This document shows positions 15,072 to 21,250 of a stretch of 21,250 nt of DNA, one piece after another. The stretch is from JAKSCF01 sp028279945 (GTDB lineage: Bacteria > Bacillota > Clostridia > Peptostreptococcales > JAAYPU01). Where the stretch lies: positions 1-21,250 of the forward strand of contig JANQMT010000132.1 in NCBI GenBank assembly GCA_028279945.1. The letters are read 5' to 3'. How positions within the stretch are numbered: the stretch's first letter is position 1; each line of letters starts with the position of its first letter. The position numbers and the translations under genes were made by a program. The notes beneath the pieces are model-generated. The model had not been told where the DNA came from. It made no database searches and saw only the letters and a program-made list of their open reading frames with translations.

Positions 15072-16178
15072 ATGCATAAAATTGTTATTTCCGGTTATTA
15101 TGGCTTTAATAACATTGGTGATGAATCTATACTGCGCGCAGTAGTAGATAACTTAAGAGAGAAACTTGGAGACATAGAAATCACAGTGCTATCACAAAAT
15201 CCAAGCTTAACCAGTGAGAAATTTAATGTTAAATCTGTCTATAGAATGAATGTTAAACAAGTTATAGGTGCAATAAAGTCAGCAGATTTATTAATCAGTG
15301 GCGGCGGCAGCCTATTACAAGATTCCACCAGCAAAAAGAGTATTGCCTACTATCTGGGGATTATTTGGATTGCATTGATTTTAAGAAAAAAAGTGTTTAT
15401 ATATAGTCAAGGGATAGGTCCCATTGGAAGTAAATTCAACCGAATGTTAGTGAAAAAGACCTTGAATTGCCTGAATTATATTGTTGTCAGAGACGAACAA
15501 TCCAAAGAATTGCTTTGTGAAATTGGTGTTGAGCCTTCTAATATTTACGTTACGGCAGATCCGGTTATTCGAGTTAAAAAAGCCAATTTGGATATGGGTA
15601 AGGCTATATTGAAGGAAGCAGGATTTGTTAATCAGCCTAATAAAATGACCGTAGGATTTGCTTTGCGAGGGCTTAAATTAAAGGGTAATTTTATTGATGA
15701 AATATGTAAAGCGGTTGAACAAATTATTGATAAATATAATTCTCAAGTGGTATTTATACCTTTTCACTATAATGAAGATATGCAAGCCATTCAAGAAATT
15801 GAAAATAAATTGGGAGATAAAGCCACATATATTAAAGATAAGCACCTAACGGAAGAAATGTTAAGTATTATTGGAAATATGGATATATTGGTGGGTGTAA
15901 GGCTCCACTCTTTAATCCATGCTGCCATAATGGATGTTCCCATGATTGCCATATCTTATGACCCCAAAATCAATTCCTTTATGCATATGTTTGGGATGAA
16001 AGCTCTTTGTAGTATATATGATTTTCAAAGCGAATTTCTGTTGGAAGAATTTGAGTATATTATACACCATATGGATTCAACAAAAGAAAGAATCCAAGGT
16101 CATATAGAAGAGCTAATCACTAAACTTGATCAGAATGAAATGCTAATACATGAATTGCTTGAAATAGGAGAACAATAA
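15072..16178 (+). CDS. csaB: Polysaccharide pyruvyl transferase, CsaB type
   Basis: A 368-residue predicted cytoplasmic enzyme that adds a pyruvyl ketal from phosphoenolpyruvate to a cell-wall polysaccharide precursor. Motifs: GYYGFNNIGDESIL (8-21), the family's N-terminal loop; LLISGGGSLLQD (73-84); IYSQGIGPIGS (110-120); a late VGVRLHSLIHAAIMDVP (about 275-291), typical of the glycosyltransferase-B-like fold; and AISYDPKI directly after. Pyruvylated polymers are the known anchors of SLH-domain proteins in Bacillota, so SLH-type surface proteins are probably encoded elsewhere. ATG 15072 follows AAAGGAGAAG. The gene overlaps the next by one base (TAATG) and starts two bases after the upstream gene, so it is translationally linked to both. 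Confidence 0.92.
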   Translation: MHKIVISGYYGFNNIGDESILRAVVDNLREKLGDIEITVLSQNPSLTSEKFNVKSVYRMNVKQVIGAIKSADLLISGGGSLLQDSTSKKSIAYYLGIIWIALILRKKVFIYSQGIGPIGSKFNRMLVKKTLNCLNYIVVRDEQSKELLCEIGVEPSNIYVTADPVIRVKKANLDMGKAILKEAGFVNQPNKMTVGFALRGLKLKGNFIDEICKAVEQIIDKYNSQVVFIPFHYNEDMQAIQEIENKLGDKATYIKDKHLTEEMLSIIGNMDILVGVRLHSLIHAAIMDVPMIAISYDPKINSFMHMFGMKALCSIYDFQSEFLLEEFEYIIHHMDSTKERIQGHIEELITKLDQNEMLIHELLEIGEQ

Positions 16179-16906
16179 TGAAACGGTTAGATATACTGGG
16201 CATACACGTGGACAAGGTTACGAAAGAAGAAGCCTTAAATACATTTAAAAAACTAATAGCATCAGATGGCTGTCAAATGATTATAACGCCTAATTCTGAG
16301 ATTGTTATGAGTGCTACAAAAGACCATCATCTAAGGACAATCATTAATGATGCGGATATGGTAATTCCTGATGGCATAGGGCTTGTTTATGCTTCAAGAA
16401 TAATAGGCCAACCATTAAGGGAGAGAGTGACAGGCATTGATTTTCTGGAAAGTGCCTTGAATTATTTGAATCAAATTAAGGGATCGATATTTTTACTGGG
16501 AAGTAAACCTGGGGTTGCAAATAAAGCGGCAGAAAAAATGAAAGAAAAATATCCGGACTTATTAATTTCAGGAACATATCATGGCTATTTCGGCGAAGGT
16601 GATGAAGAAGCAGTGATTCAAATGATAAATGATGCAAGACCTGATTTTTTATGCGTAGCGTTAGGGTCTCCGAAACAAGAGAAAATGGTTAAGAAGTATC
16701 AAGAACAATTGAAGGCTAAGGCAGCAATTGGAATAGGGGGCAGTTTAGATGTATGGGCAGGAGAACTAAAGAGAGCACCCAAGTTTTACCAAGACTATGG
16801 CTTAGAATGGCTATATCGTTTAATACAACAGCCCAGCAGATATAAACGAATGGCTGCACTACCGGCTTTTATATTAAAGGTTTTTTTTAGGAGAAACAAA
16901 AAATAA
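16178..16906 (+). CDS. tagA: TagA/WecG/CpsF-family glycosyltransferase
   Basis: A 242-residue membrane-associated glycosyltransferase. Characterised TagA proteins transfer ManNAc from UDP-ManNAc onto undecaprenyl-PP-GlcNAc, the first committed step of wall teichoic acid linkage-unit synthesis. Seen here: TPNSEIV (37-43) with the conserved T37, PDGIGLVYAS (64-73) with D65, the catalytic base in Thermoanaerobacter italicus TagA, GSPKQE (163-168), GIGGSLDVWAG (185-195), and the C-terminal appendage GLEWLYRLIQQPSRYKRM (208-225), which in the family closes the active site at the membrane. Length and motif positions match TagA very well. Its ATG shares the A of the csaB stop. Together with CsaB it suggests a pyruvylated secondary cell-wall polymer; the exact sugar is inferred. 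Confidence 0.93.
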   Translation: MKRLDILGIHVDKVTKEEALNTFKKLIASDGCQMIITPNSEIVMSATKDHHLRTIINDADMVIPDGIGLVYASRIIGQPLRERVTGIDFLESALNYLNQIKGSIFLLGSKPGVANKAAEKMKEKYPDLLISGTYHGYFGEGDEEAVIQMINDARPDFLCVALGSPKQEKMVKKYQEQLKAKAAIGIGGSLDVWAGELKRAPKFYQDYGLEWLYRLIQQPSRYKRMAALPAFILKVFFRRNKK

Positions 16907-16922
16907 AATTGAGGAAAATAGA

Positions 16923-17783
16923 ATGAAAAAAATTAGATGGGTATTATGGGACTATTTTTTAATGACACTGGGGACTTTTCTGATGGCTCTGGCATTGGTT
17001 TCGTTCTTAGAGCCATATATTATTGCACCAGGTGGTGTTACAGGCTTAGCAATCATTATTAAAAAGGTCATAGGTGTTCCTATGGACATTACCAATCTAG
17101 TCATAAATGTTCCTTTGTTCATTATGGGTTTAGTGATGCTTGGAAAAAGATTTGGTTTTAACACGGCTTATGCTACGGTAATGCTCTCTGTTTTTATTCG
17201 AGTTACAAGTATGACCATCAATATAGACAACTTTTACTTAGAAGATATGCTTTTAGCTGCTATTTATGGCGGTGTGATTATGGGTGTGGGCATTGGACTT
17301 GTATTTAGGACGGGAGGAACTACAGGAGGTACAGATTTAGCTGGCGCATTATTACACAAATATTTTCCTCATATCAGTATCCCTAAATTAATGATGGTGC
17401 TGGATTTATTTATTGTTGTAGGATCCGGGATTATTAACCGGAAACTTGAAACAGCACTGTACTCTATTATTGCACTTTTTATTTTGGTAAGAGTTGCAGA
17501 CTTAATCGTAGAAGGTTTGAATTATGCAAAAGAATTTATTATAATATCAGAGAAGCATGAAGAAATAGGAAATGCTATTATTCATAAACTGGATAGAAGT
17601 GCTACTGTGTTAAGATCTAAAGGGCTATTTTCCGGCGAAGATAAAAACGTACTCATGTGTATTGTAAGTCGTTCAGAAGTGGCTTTACTTAAGAAAACCA
17701 TAGAAGAAATTGACCAGTATGCTTTTGTAAGAGTAAGTACAGTATATGAAGTATTAGGAGAAGGATTTACGAGAGAGAAATAA
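16923..17783 (+). CDS. YitT-family membrane protein (DUF161 + DUF2179)
   Basis: A 286-residue membrane protein with about five or six membrane segments in the first 200 residues and a C-terminal cytoplasmic DUF2179 domain (about 205-283, VLRSKGLFSGEDKNVLMCIVSRSE). Family glycine motifs are present: APGGVTGLA (35-43) and RTGGTTGGTDLAGA (128-141). The biochemical role of YitT proteins is not well established, and DUF2179 is thought to be a small-molecule or regulatory domain, so no substrate is given. ATG 16923 follows GAGG (16911-16914) at 8 bases. It is 16 bases from each neighbour in the operon. A link to the transketolase downstream is only by position. Confidence 0.9.
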   Translation: MKKIRWVLWDYFLMTLGTFLMALALVSFLEPYIIAPGGVTGLAIIIKKVIGVPMDITNLVINVPLFIMGLVMLGKRFGFNTAYATVMLSVFIRVTSMTINIDNFYLEDMLLAAIYGGVIMGVGIGLVFRTGGTTGGTDLAGALLHKYFPHISIPKLMMVLDLFIVVGSGIINRKLETALYSIIALFILVRVADLIVEGLNYAKEFIIISEKHEEIGNAIIHKLDRSATVLRSKGLFSGEDKNVLMCIVSRSEVALLKKTIEEIDQYAFVRVSTVYEVLGEGFTREK

Positions 17784-17799
17784 GTAGGAGGAAAAGAAA

Positions 17800-18630
17800 A
17801 TGAGTGTGGATTACAATCAATTAAAATTCACGGCTAATCAAATCAGGCAAGGCATTATTAAATCGGTTCACGCCGCTGGATCCGGACATCCGGGCGGGTC
17901 CCTATCGGCTGTAGAATTGCTTACGGTACTATATTTCCATAAGATGAATATTGACCCCAATGATCCCGATAAACCAGATCGGGATAAATTTGTTTTATCC
18001 AAAGGGCATGCTGCACCTGTACTTTACAGTACACTTGCGGAAAGAGGTTATTTTGAAAAAGATGAACTATTGAATTTAAGAAAAATGGGAGCGATCCTTC
18101 AAGGACATCCGGATATGAAGAGAATACCCGGAGTAGAAATGTCAACCGGGTCTTTAGGCCAAGGATTTTCTACTAGTATTGGCATGGCTTTGGCCAATAA
18201 GTTAGATAATAAAGAAGGGAAAATATATGTTCTCTTAGGGGATGGTGAATTACAAGAAGGATTAATATGGGAAGCGGCTATGAGTGCAGGACATTATCAG
18301 CTGGATAACTTAGTTGCTATTTTAGATTTTAATGGTCTCCAAATTGATGGATCCAATGATGAAGTTATGACCGTTACTCCGGTTAAAGATAAATGGGAAA
18401 GCTTTGGCTGGCAGGTTATTGAAATTGATGGGCATGATTATGATGAAATCATAAATGCTTTTGATACAGCAGGAAAAGCAGGTCAACCAACCATGGTAAT
18501 TGCACGAACGATTAAAGGCAAAGGTGTTTCATTTATGGAAGGTCATGCCGGATGGCATGGTAAAGCACCAAATGACGAAGAAATGAAAATGGCTTTAGCA
18601 GATTTAGGAGGGGATGCAGATGTCAAATAA
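17800..18630 (+). CDS. Transketolase, N-terminal (thiamine diphosphate-binding) subunit
   Basis: A 276-residue cytoplasmic subunit equal to the N-terminal third of a full transketolase. It binds the diphosphate and Mg2+ of thiamine diphosphate: the motif begins GDGELQEG (147-154) and ends DFN (176-178). Other conserved parts are GSGHPGGSLSAVELLTVLYF (27-46), KGHAAPVLYSTLA (68-80), MSTGSLGQGFSTSIGMA (114-130) and TIKGKGVSFMEG. It needs the C-terminal subunit encoded next for activity. Together they move two-carbon units between ketose and aldose phosphates in the non-oxidative pentose phosphate pathway. A clear AGGAGG precedes ATG 17800. The 3' end overlaps the next gene by 11 bases. Confidence 0.95.
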   Translation: MSVDYNQLKFTANQIRQGIIKSVHAAGSGHPGGSLSAVELLTVLYFHKMNIDPNDPDKPDRDKFVLSKGHAAPVLYSTLAERGYFEKDELLNLRKMGAILQGHPDMKRIPGVEMSTGSLGQGFSTSIGMALANKLDNKEGKIYVLLGDGELQEGLIWEAAMSAGHYQLDNLVAILDFNGLQIDGSNDEVMTVTPVKDKWESFGWQVIEIDGHDYDEIINAFDTAGKAGQPTMVIARTIKGKGVSFMEGHAGWHGKAPNDEEMKMALADLGGDADVK

Positions 18631-19552
18631 AATTGCTACCAGAAAAGCCTATGGAGAAGCTTTGGTTAATCTTGGAGGAGAAAACAAAGATATTGTTGTT
18701 CTGGATGCTGATCTTTCAAAATCAACGATGACTGCAGTTTTTTCTGGCAAATATAAAGAAAGATTTTTTAATATGGGAATAGCTGAACAAAATTTAATGG
18801 GTACGGCAGCAGGATTGGCAGCATCAGGAAAAACCGTTTTTGCAAGTACTTTCGCAGTATTTGCTGCAGGAAGAGCTTTTGAAATTATCAGAAATTCAAT
18901 CTGCTATCCTGTTCTTAATGTTAAAGTATGTGCTACTCATGCAGGTGTAACGGTTGGAGAAGACGGCGGCAGTCATCAGGCCGTTGAAGATATATCCTTA
19001 ATGAGAACGCTTCCAAATATGATTGTTATTAATCCTTGTGATGCCACTTCCGCTAAAAAAGCCATATATAAAGCTGCAGAGTATAATGGCCCGGTATATG
19101 TTCGATTGGGTAGAGTAGCAGTTCCAATTTTGTATGATGAAGGTGAATTGGATTTTGAAATAGGTAAAGGTATTTGCTTAAAAGAGGGAACAGATATAAG
19201 CATTATTGCAACAGGGATTATGGTCCATGAAGCCCTAAAGGCTGCAAAAGAATTAGAGGATAAAGGCGTAAAAGCAAGAGTTATTGATATACATACGATT
19301 AAGCCCATTGATGAAGAAATAATTATTAAAGCTGCTCAGGAAACAGGAGCTATTATTACAGCCGAAGAACACAGCATCATTGGCGGACTGGGATCTGCAG
19401 TGGCTGAAGTAGCAGCTAAGCATTGTCCTGTTAAAATGAAAATGGTAGGCATTCAAGACTGCTTTGGAGAATCAGGAAAACCTGACCAACTGATGGAGCA
19501 ATTCGGACTAACATCCAACGATATAGTAAAAGCAGCCAATGAATTACTATAA
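18620..19552 (+). CDS. Transketolase, C-terminal (pyrimidine-binding) subunit
   Basis: A 310-residue partner of the preceding subunit. It carries the pyrimidine-binding domain with the catalytic glutamate E56 in GIAEQNLMGTAAGLA (53-67), STFAVFAAGRAFE (76-88), and HAGVTVGEDGGSHQAVEDI (107-125), followed by the transketolase C-terminal domain (about 185-310, ISIIATGIMVHEAL, EEHSIIGGLGSAV). ATG 18620 is preferred over ATG 18614 because AGGAGGGG (18606-18613) would touch the earlier codon; the 11-base overlap with the upstream gene suggests coupled translation and equal subunit amounts. A 1-deoxyxylulose-5-phosphate synthase would be a single longer chain, so that is unlikely. Confidence 0.95.
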   Translation: MSNKIATRKAYGEALVNLGGENKDIVVLDADLSKSTMTAVFSGKYKERFFNMGIAEQNLMGTAAGLAASGKTVFASTFAVFAAGRAFEIIRNSICYPVLNVKVCATHAGVTVGEDGGSHQAVEDISLMRTLPNMIVINPCDATSAKKAIYKAAEYNGPVYVRLGRVAVPILYDEGELDFEIGKGICLKEGTDISIIATGIMVHEALKAAKELEDKGVKARVIDIHTIKPIDEEIIIKAAQETGAIITAEEHSIIGGLGSAVAEVAAKHCPVKMKMVGIQDCFGESGKPDQLMEQFGLTSNDIVKAANELL

Positions 19553-19633
19553 TATAAATGGCTTAAATCCAAAATACTTGTACCTTTTTAGTAGTTTCCG
19601 TAAATAATCTAGGTTAAAATAAGAATAATCAAG

Positions 19634-19687
19634 CTCACTCCCGAATAAAGATATAGTGTATTATTGAACAACCTATAAAGGAGTGAG
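19634..19687 (+). promoter_or_regulatory. Inverted repeat covering the ribosome binding site of the PrcB-domain gene
   Basis: CTCACTCC (19634-19641) is the exact complement of GGAGTGAG (19680-19687), which is the only ribosome binding site for TTG 19694. The loop is 38 bases. The second arm is followed by TTTTTATT (19688-19695), so the element could also work as a weak terminator of the transketolase operon, for which no other terminator is visible in 19553-19633. The pairing is direct; its role is inference. Confidence 0.55.
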
Positions 19688-19693
19688 TTTTTA

Positions 19694-20179
19694 TTGAAGA
19701 AACCTAATATCAAATTTCGAATATGTCGTCCATCGAGAAGAATGGTAATGGTAATAGTAGTTTTAGTAGTATTGATAGTAGCATCACTATTAATATATAA
19801 TAACTTTATAAAAGGTGATGGTTCTGTGGAATACAATGTTTTAACGGAAGAGGAAGTGCCGGTTGAACTAATAGATGAAATTCTACCTGAATATAAACAA
19901 CTTGAAAGGGCACTAGCATGTTGCTTTAATGACAAAATATATGTCATCGTCACAAGAGGGGAAAAACCCACCGGTGGATATGACATAGGAATTAATAATA
20001 TGAAGCTGGTTGAAAATGAGGATGAGACTGTCACGTTAGTGGTATATACAGGTTTTACTGATCCTAAACCAGGTGATATTGTAACTCAAGTGATTACATA
20101 TCCTTACGAAATAGCAGTTACAGAATTGATGGCATTGCCCAATGAGATAGAGATGAAGGTAGAATATAATGATAATTAA
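19694..20179 (+). CDS. Membrane-anchored protein with PrcB C-terminal-like domain
   Basis: A 161-residue protein with a basic N-terminus (KKPNIKFRICRPSRR), one membrane segment about 17-36 (MVMVIVVLVVLIVASLLIY), and an external domain. The segment KIYVIVTRGEKPTGGYDIGI (81-100) is the hallmark of the PrcB C-terminal domain, named for Treponema dentinization of the dentilisin protease complex subunit PrcB. A role beyond that resemblance is unknown; many Bacillota carry such small anchored proteins. Two adjacent cysteines (76-77, ACCF) lie just before the domain. The start is TTG 19694 behind GGAGTGAG. It is followed by a terminator and so is probably expressed alone or by read-through from the transketolase genes. 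Confidence 0.82.
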   Translation: MKKPNIKFRICRPSRRMVMVIVVLVVLIVASLLIYNNFIKGDGSVEYNVLTEEEVPVELIDEILPEYKQLERALACCFNDKIYVIVTRGEKPTGGYDIGINNMKLVENEDETVTLVVYTGFTDPKPGDIVTQVITYPYEIAVTELMALPNEIEMKVEYNDN

Positions 20180-20186
20180 AACTAGT

Positions 20187-20212
20187 GAAGCCTAAAGCGG
20201 CTTCTTTTTTTT
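20187..20212 (+). terminator. Rho-independent terminator after the PrcB-domain gene
   Basis: GAAGCC (20187-20192) pairs with GGCTTC (20199-20204) around TAAAGC, followed by eight T (20205-20212). Confidence 0.9.
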
Positions 20213-20247
20213 GTCTGTTCATGTCATTCAAAATATTTGAATCTCTT

Positions 20248-20275
20248 GCTAAATGTGACAAATTAATAGCTAAAT
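20248..20275 (+). repeat. Direct repeat GCTAAAT, 21 bp apart, upstream of the signal peptidase promoter
   Basis: GCTAAAT occurs at 20248-20254 and 20269-20275, two helical turns apart and just upstream of the extended -10 element. This geometry would let a dimeric regulator bind one face of the DNA. In AT-rich DNA a chance repeat of seven bases is possible. Confidence 0.3.
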
Positions 20276-20278
20276 TAC

Positions 20279-20287
20279 TGATACAAT
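20279..20287 (+). promoter_or_regulatory. Extended -10 promoter of the signal peptidase gene
   Basis: TGATACAAT (20279-20287) fits the extended -10 form TGN-TATAAT with one change. No good -35 lies 16-18 bp upstream (20259-20264 reads CAAATT). Transcription would start near 20294, after the ATG at 20286, which supports the later GTG start for the gene. Confidence 0.5.
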
Positions 20288-20318
20288 GCGAAGAGAATAT
20301 TGGTATGGGGGAGTCGTT

Positions 20319-20846
20319 GTGAAAGGTGTTTTGAGATGGGTGGAAAATGTATTAACCGGAATTTTAATTTGTATCATCATTTCTTCCATTTTTTTGCTGA
20401 TTCAATCCAAGAGCAATCCCAAGTTTATCCCTGCTATGCTGGGGTACCAACCCCTATCCATATTATCCGGCAGCATGAGGCCGGCACTTGAGCCTGGGGA
20501 TATGATTTTCATACAATCCATTCCATCAGATGATGTTCAAATAGGTGATGTTATCACATTTTGGGCAGATCAGGATACATTGATTACGCATAGAGTGGTA
20601 GAAATAATAGGAAAAAACAAGGGTGAAATAAAATATAAAACCAAAGGAGATGCCAACCAAGTTGCCGATCAACCGTACATTAACGAGAACATGTTGTTAG
20701 GGAAAATGATATTTACGATTCCAAAAGGTGGATATATTTCGAAATTTGTTAGAAGTAAAGTTGGATCAGCTTTGTTAATACTTATTCCTATTGTAATGTT
20801 AACTGGTTCAGAAATAAAAAGGATGAGGAAACGGAATTTTAAATAA
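20319..20846 (+). CDS. sipW: Signal peptidase I, SipW/ER type (Ser-His)
   Basis: A 175-residue membrane protease that removes signal peptides from exported proteins. An N-terminal membrane segment lies at about 9-29, the catalytic serine S52 in ILSGSMRPALEPGD (48-61), and a histidine H91 in LITHRVVEI (88-96) where eubacterial signal peptidases have lysine; KGDAN (109-113) is the conserved acidic box, and a second membrane segment lies at about 151-164. The Ser-His pair and C-terminal anchor mark the archaeal/ER type, of which Bacillus SipW is the best known and processes the biofilm proteins TasA and TapA. GTG 20319 is preferred over ATG 20286 because GGGGGAG (20307-20313) precedes it and the ATG overlaps the likely -10 element. 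No recognisable TasA-like substrate is complete in the window. The symbol marks the type, not proven orthology. Confidence 0.9.
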   Translation: MKGVLRWVENVLTGILICIIISSIFLLIQSKSNPKFIPAMLGYQPLSILSGSMRPALEPGDMIFIQSIPSDDVQIGDVITFWADQDTLITHRVVEIIGKNKGEIKYKTKGDANQVADQPYINENMLLGKMIFTIPKGGYISKFVRSKVGSALLILIPIVMLTGSEIKRMRKRNFK

Positions 20847-20872
20847 TTTGAAGTTAGAGAAAAGTAAGCATT

Positions 20873-20904
20873 AAAAAAAACATTGCACATGTAATGTTTT
20901 TTTT
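20873..20904 (+). terminator. Rho-independent terminator with A/T-flanked stem after sipW
   Basis: Eight A plus CATT (20873-20884) pair perfectly with AATG plus eight T (20893-20904) around GCACATGT. The symmetric A and T runs would allow it to work on both strands. Confidence 0.9.
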
Positions 20905-20983
20905 AATATTTATAATAAAATATTCCCAAATCAAATTCCATAAAAATCTTATTATTTAATATTTTCTATAAATTATACATTTA

Positions 20984-21011
20984 TTGACATTTTAAATATA
21001 AGTAGTATACT
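20984..21011 (+). promoter_or_regulatory. Promoter upstream of the last, partial gene
   Basis: TTGACA (20984-20989), 16 bp, TATACT (21006-21011). It would give a leader of about 138 bases before ATG 21156. A second candidate, TGTTAA-N17-TATAAT (21111-21139), would start almost at the ribosome binding site and is less likely. The region 20905-21155 is strongly AT-rich and otherwise holds no supported gene; the only frame behind AGAAGGTG is five codons long. Confidence 0.6.
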
Positions 21012-21155
21012 TGTATTTGGGTCTATAGAAAAAAAGGAAGAAGGTGAATAGTTTTAAATAATTCAATCAGATTGTTTAACTGTTTTAAAAAATAGAAATG
21101 AATAAAAATATGTTAAAATATTATTGGTTTGACTATAATTTTAAGGAGAAAATTT

Positions 21156-21250
21156 ATGAAAAAAATATTATTTATACCAATTTTAATATTTCTAATATTA
21201 GTAATATTTATATTAAATATAAATCCTGTTTTTAATAAAAAACAGATGGA
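21156..21250 (+). CDS. Start of an unidentified membrane or secreted protein (cut by window edge)
   Basis: ATG 21156 follows AAGGAG (21143-21148) with good spacing, and the frame is open to the window end (31 codons). The product begins MKKILFIPILIFLILVIFIL and continues NINPVFNKKQM, a basic start and a long hydrophobic core without an obvious cleavage site, so a membrane anchor or signal peptide. Its position after sipW and behind its own promoter raises the chance that it is an exported protein, but too little is present to name it. Codons are extremely AT-rich compared with the upstream genes. Confidence 0.7.
   Translation, partial: MKKILFIPILIFLILVIFILNINPVFNKKQM

Noticed and set aside
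16879..16890. Run of eight T near the end of the TagA gene as an internal terminator or slippage site
   Set aside because: No stem precedes it, and the downstream frame gives the normal TagA C-terminus.
19609..20034. Minus-strand frame of 141 codons opposite the PrcB-domain gene
   Set aside because: The plus-strand gene has a recognisable domain, start and terminator; the minus frame has no recognisable domain and would run into the inverted repeat.
21043..21060. Five-codon frame starting at GTG 21047-region behind AGAAGGTG
   Set aside because: Too short to support as a gene; it may be a chance frame in very AT-rich leader DNA.

Overview
The window reads as chromosome of a low-GC, Gram-positive, motile bacterium, most likely an anaerobic member of the Clostridia. 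The support is an AT-rich sequence, strong AGGAGG-type ribosome binding sites, TTG and GTG starts, an M-box riboswitch of the Bacillota type, a MazEF pair close to the Bacillus EndoAI/EndoA pair, a split transketolase, CsaB and TagA cell-wall enzymes, and a SipW-type signal peptidase. I cannot fix the genus from sequence alone. Every supported gene lies on the + strand.

Layout. (1) 1-6411, chemotaxis: the tail of one methyl-accepting chemotaxis protein (MCP), two full paralogous MCPs of 860 and 861 residues, and a CheW adaptor with its own promoter and a hairpin at the mRNA 5' end. All three MCPs end in the same -FGKY tail. (2) 6451-8227, magnesium: promoter, M-box riboswitch with a visible terminator/antiterminator switch, a 34-codon small ORF, then the MgtE Mg2+ channel. 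(3) 8242-11500, housekeeping and repair: holo-ACP synthase, a TTG-started amidohydrolase, and the bifunctional NAD(P)HX epimerase/dehydratase. (4) 11526-12771: a mazEF toxin-antitoxin pair with its own promoter and a palindrome over the start site, followed by a small secreted protein and a strong terminator. (5) 12844-19552, a tightly packed probable operon: DUF5693-like membrane protein, CsaB-type pyruvyltransferase, TagA/WecG glycosyltransferase, YitT-family membrane protein, and transketolase N- and C-terminal subunits. The first three point to secondary cell-wall polymer synthesis and pyruvylation, which in CsaB-bearing bacteria anchors SLH-domain surface proteins. (6) 19634-21250: a membrane-anchored PrcB-domain protein whose ribosome binding site lies in an inverted repeat, a Ser/His signal peptidase with an extended -10 promoter, a perfect A/T-flanked terminator, and the start of an unidentified membrane or secreted protein.

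I saw no insertion sequence, phage gene, CRISPR array, tRNA or rRNA. The least explained parts are the small ORF and SD-masking hairpin between the M-box and mgtE, the cysteine-cluster PAS domains in the MCPs, and the leader hairpins of cheW and the PrcB-domain gene. Start sites were chosen by ribosome binding site spacing and family length and often differ from the longest possible ORF.
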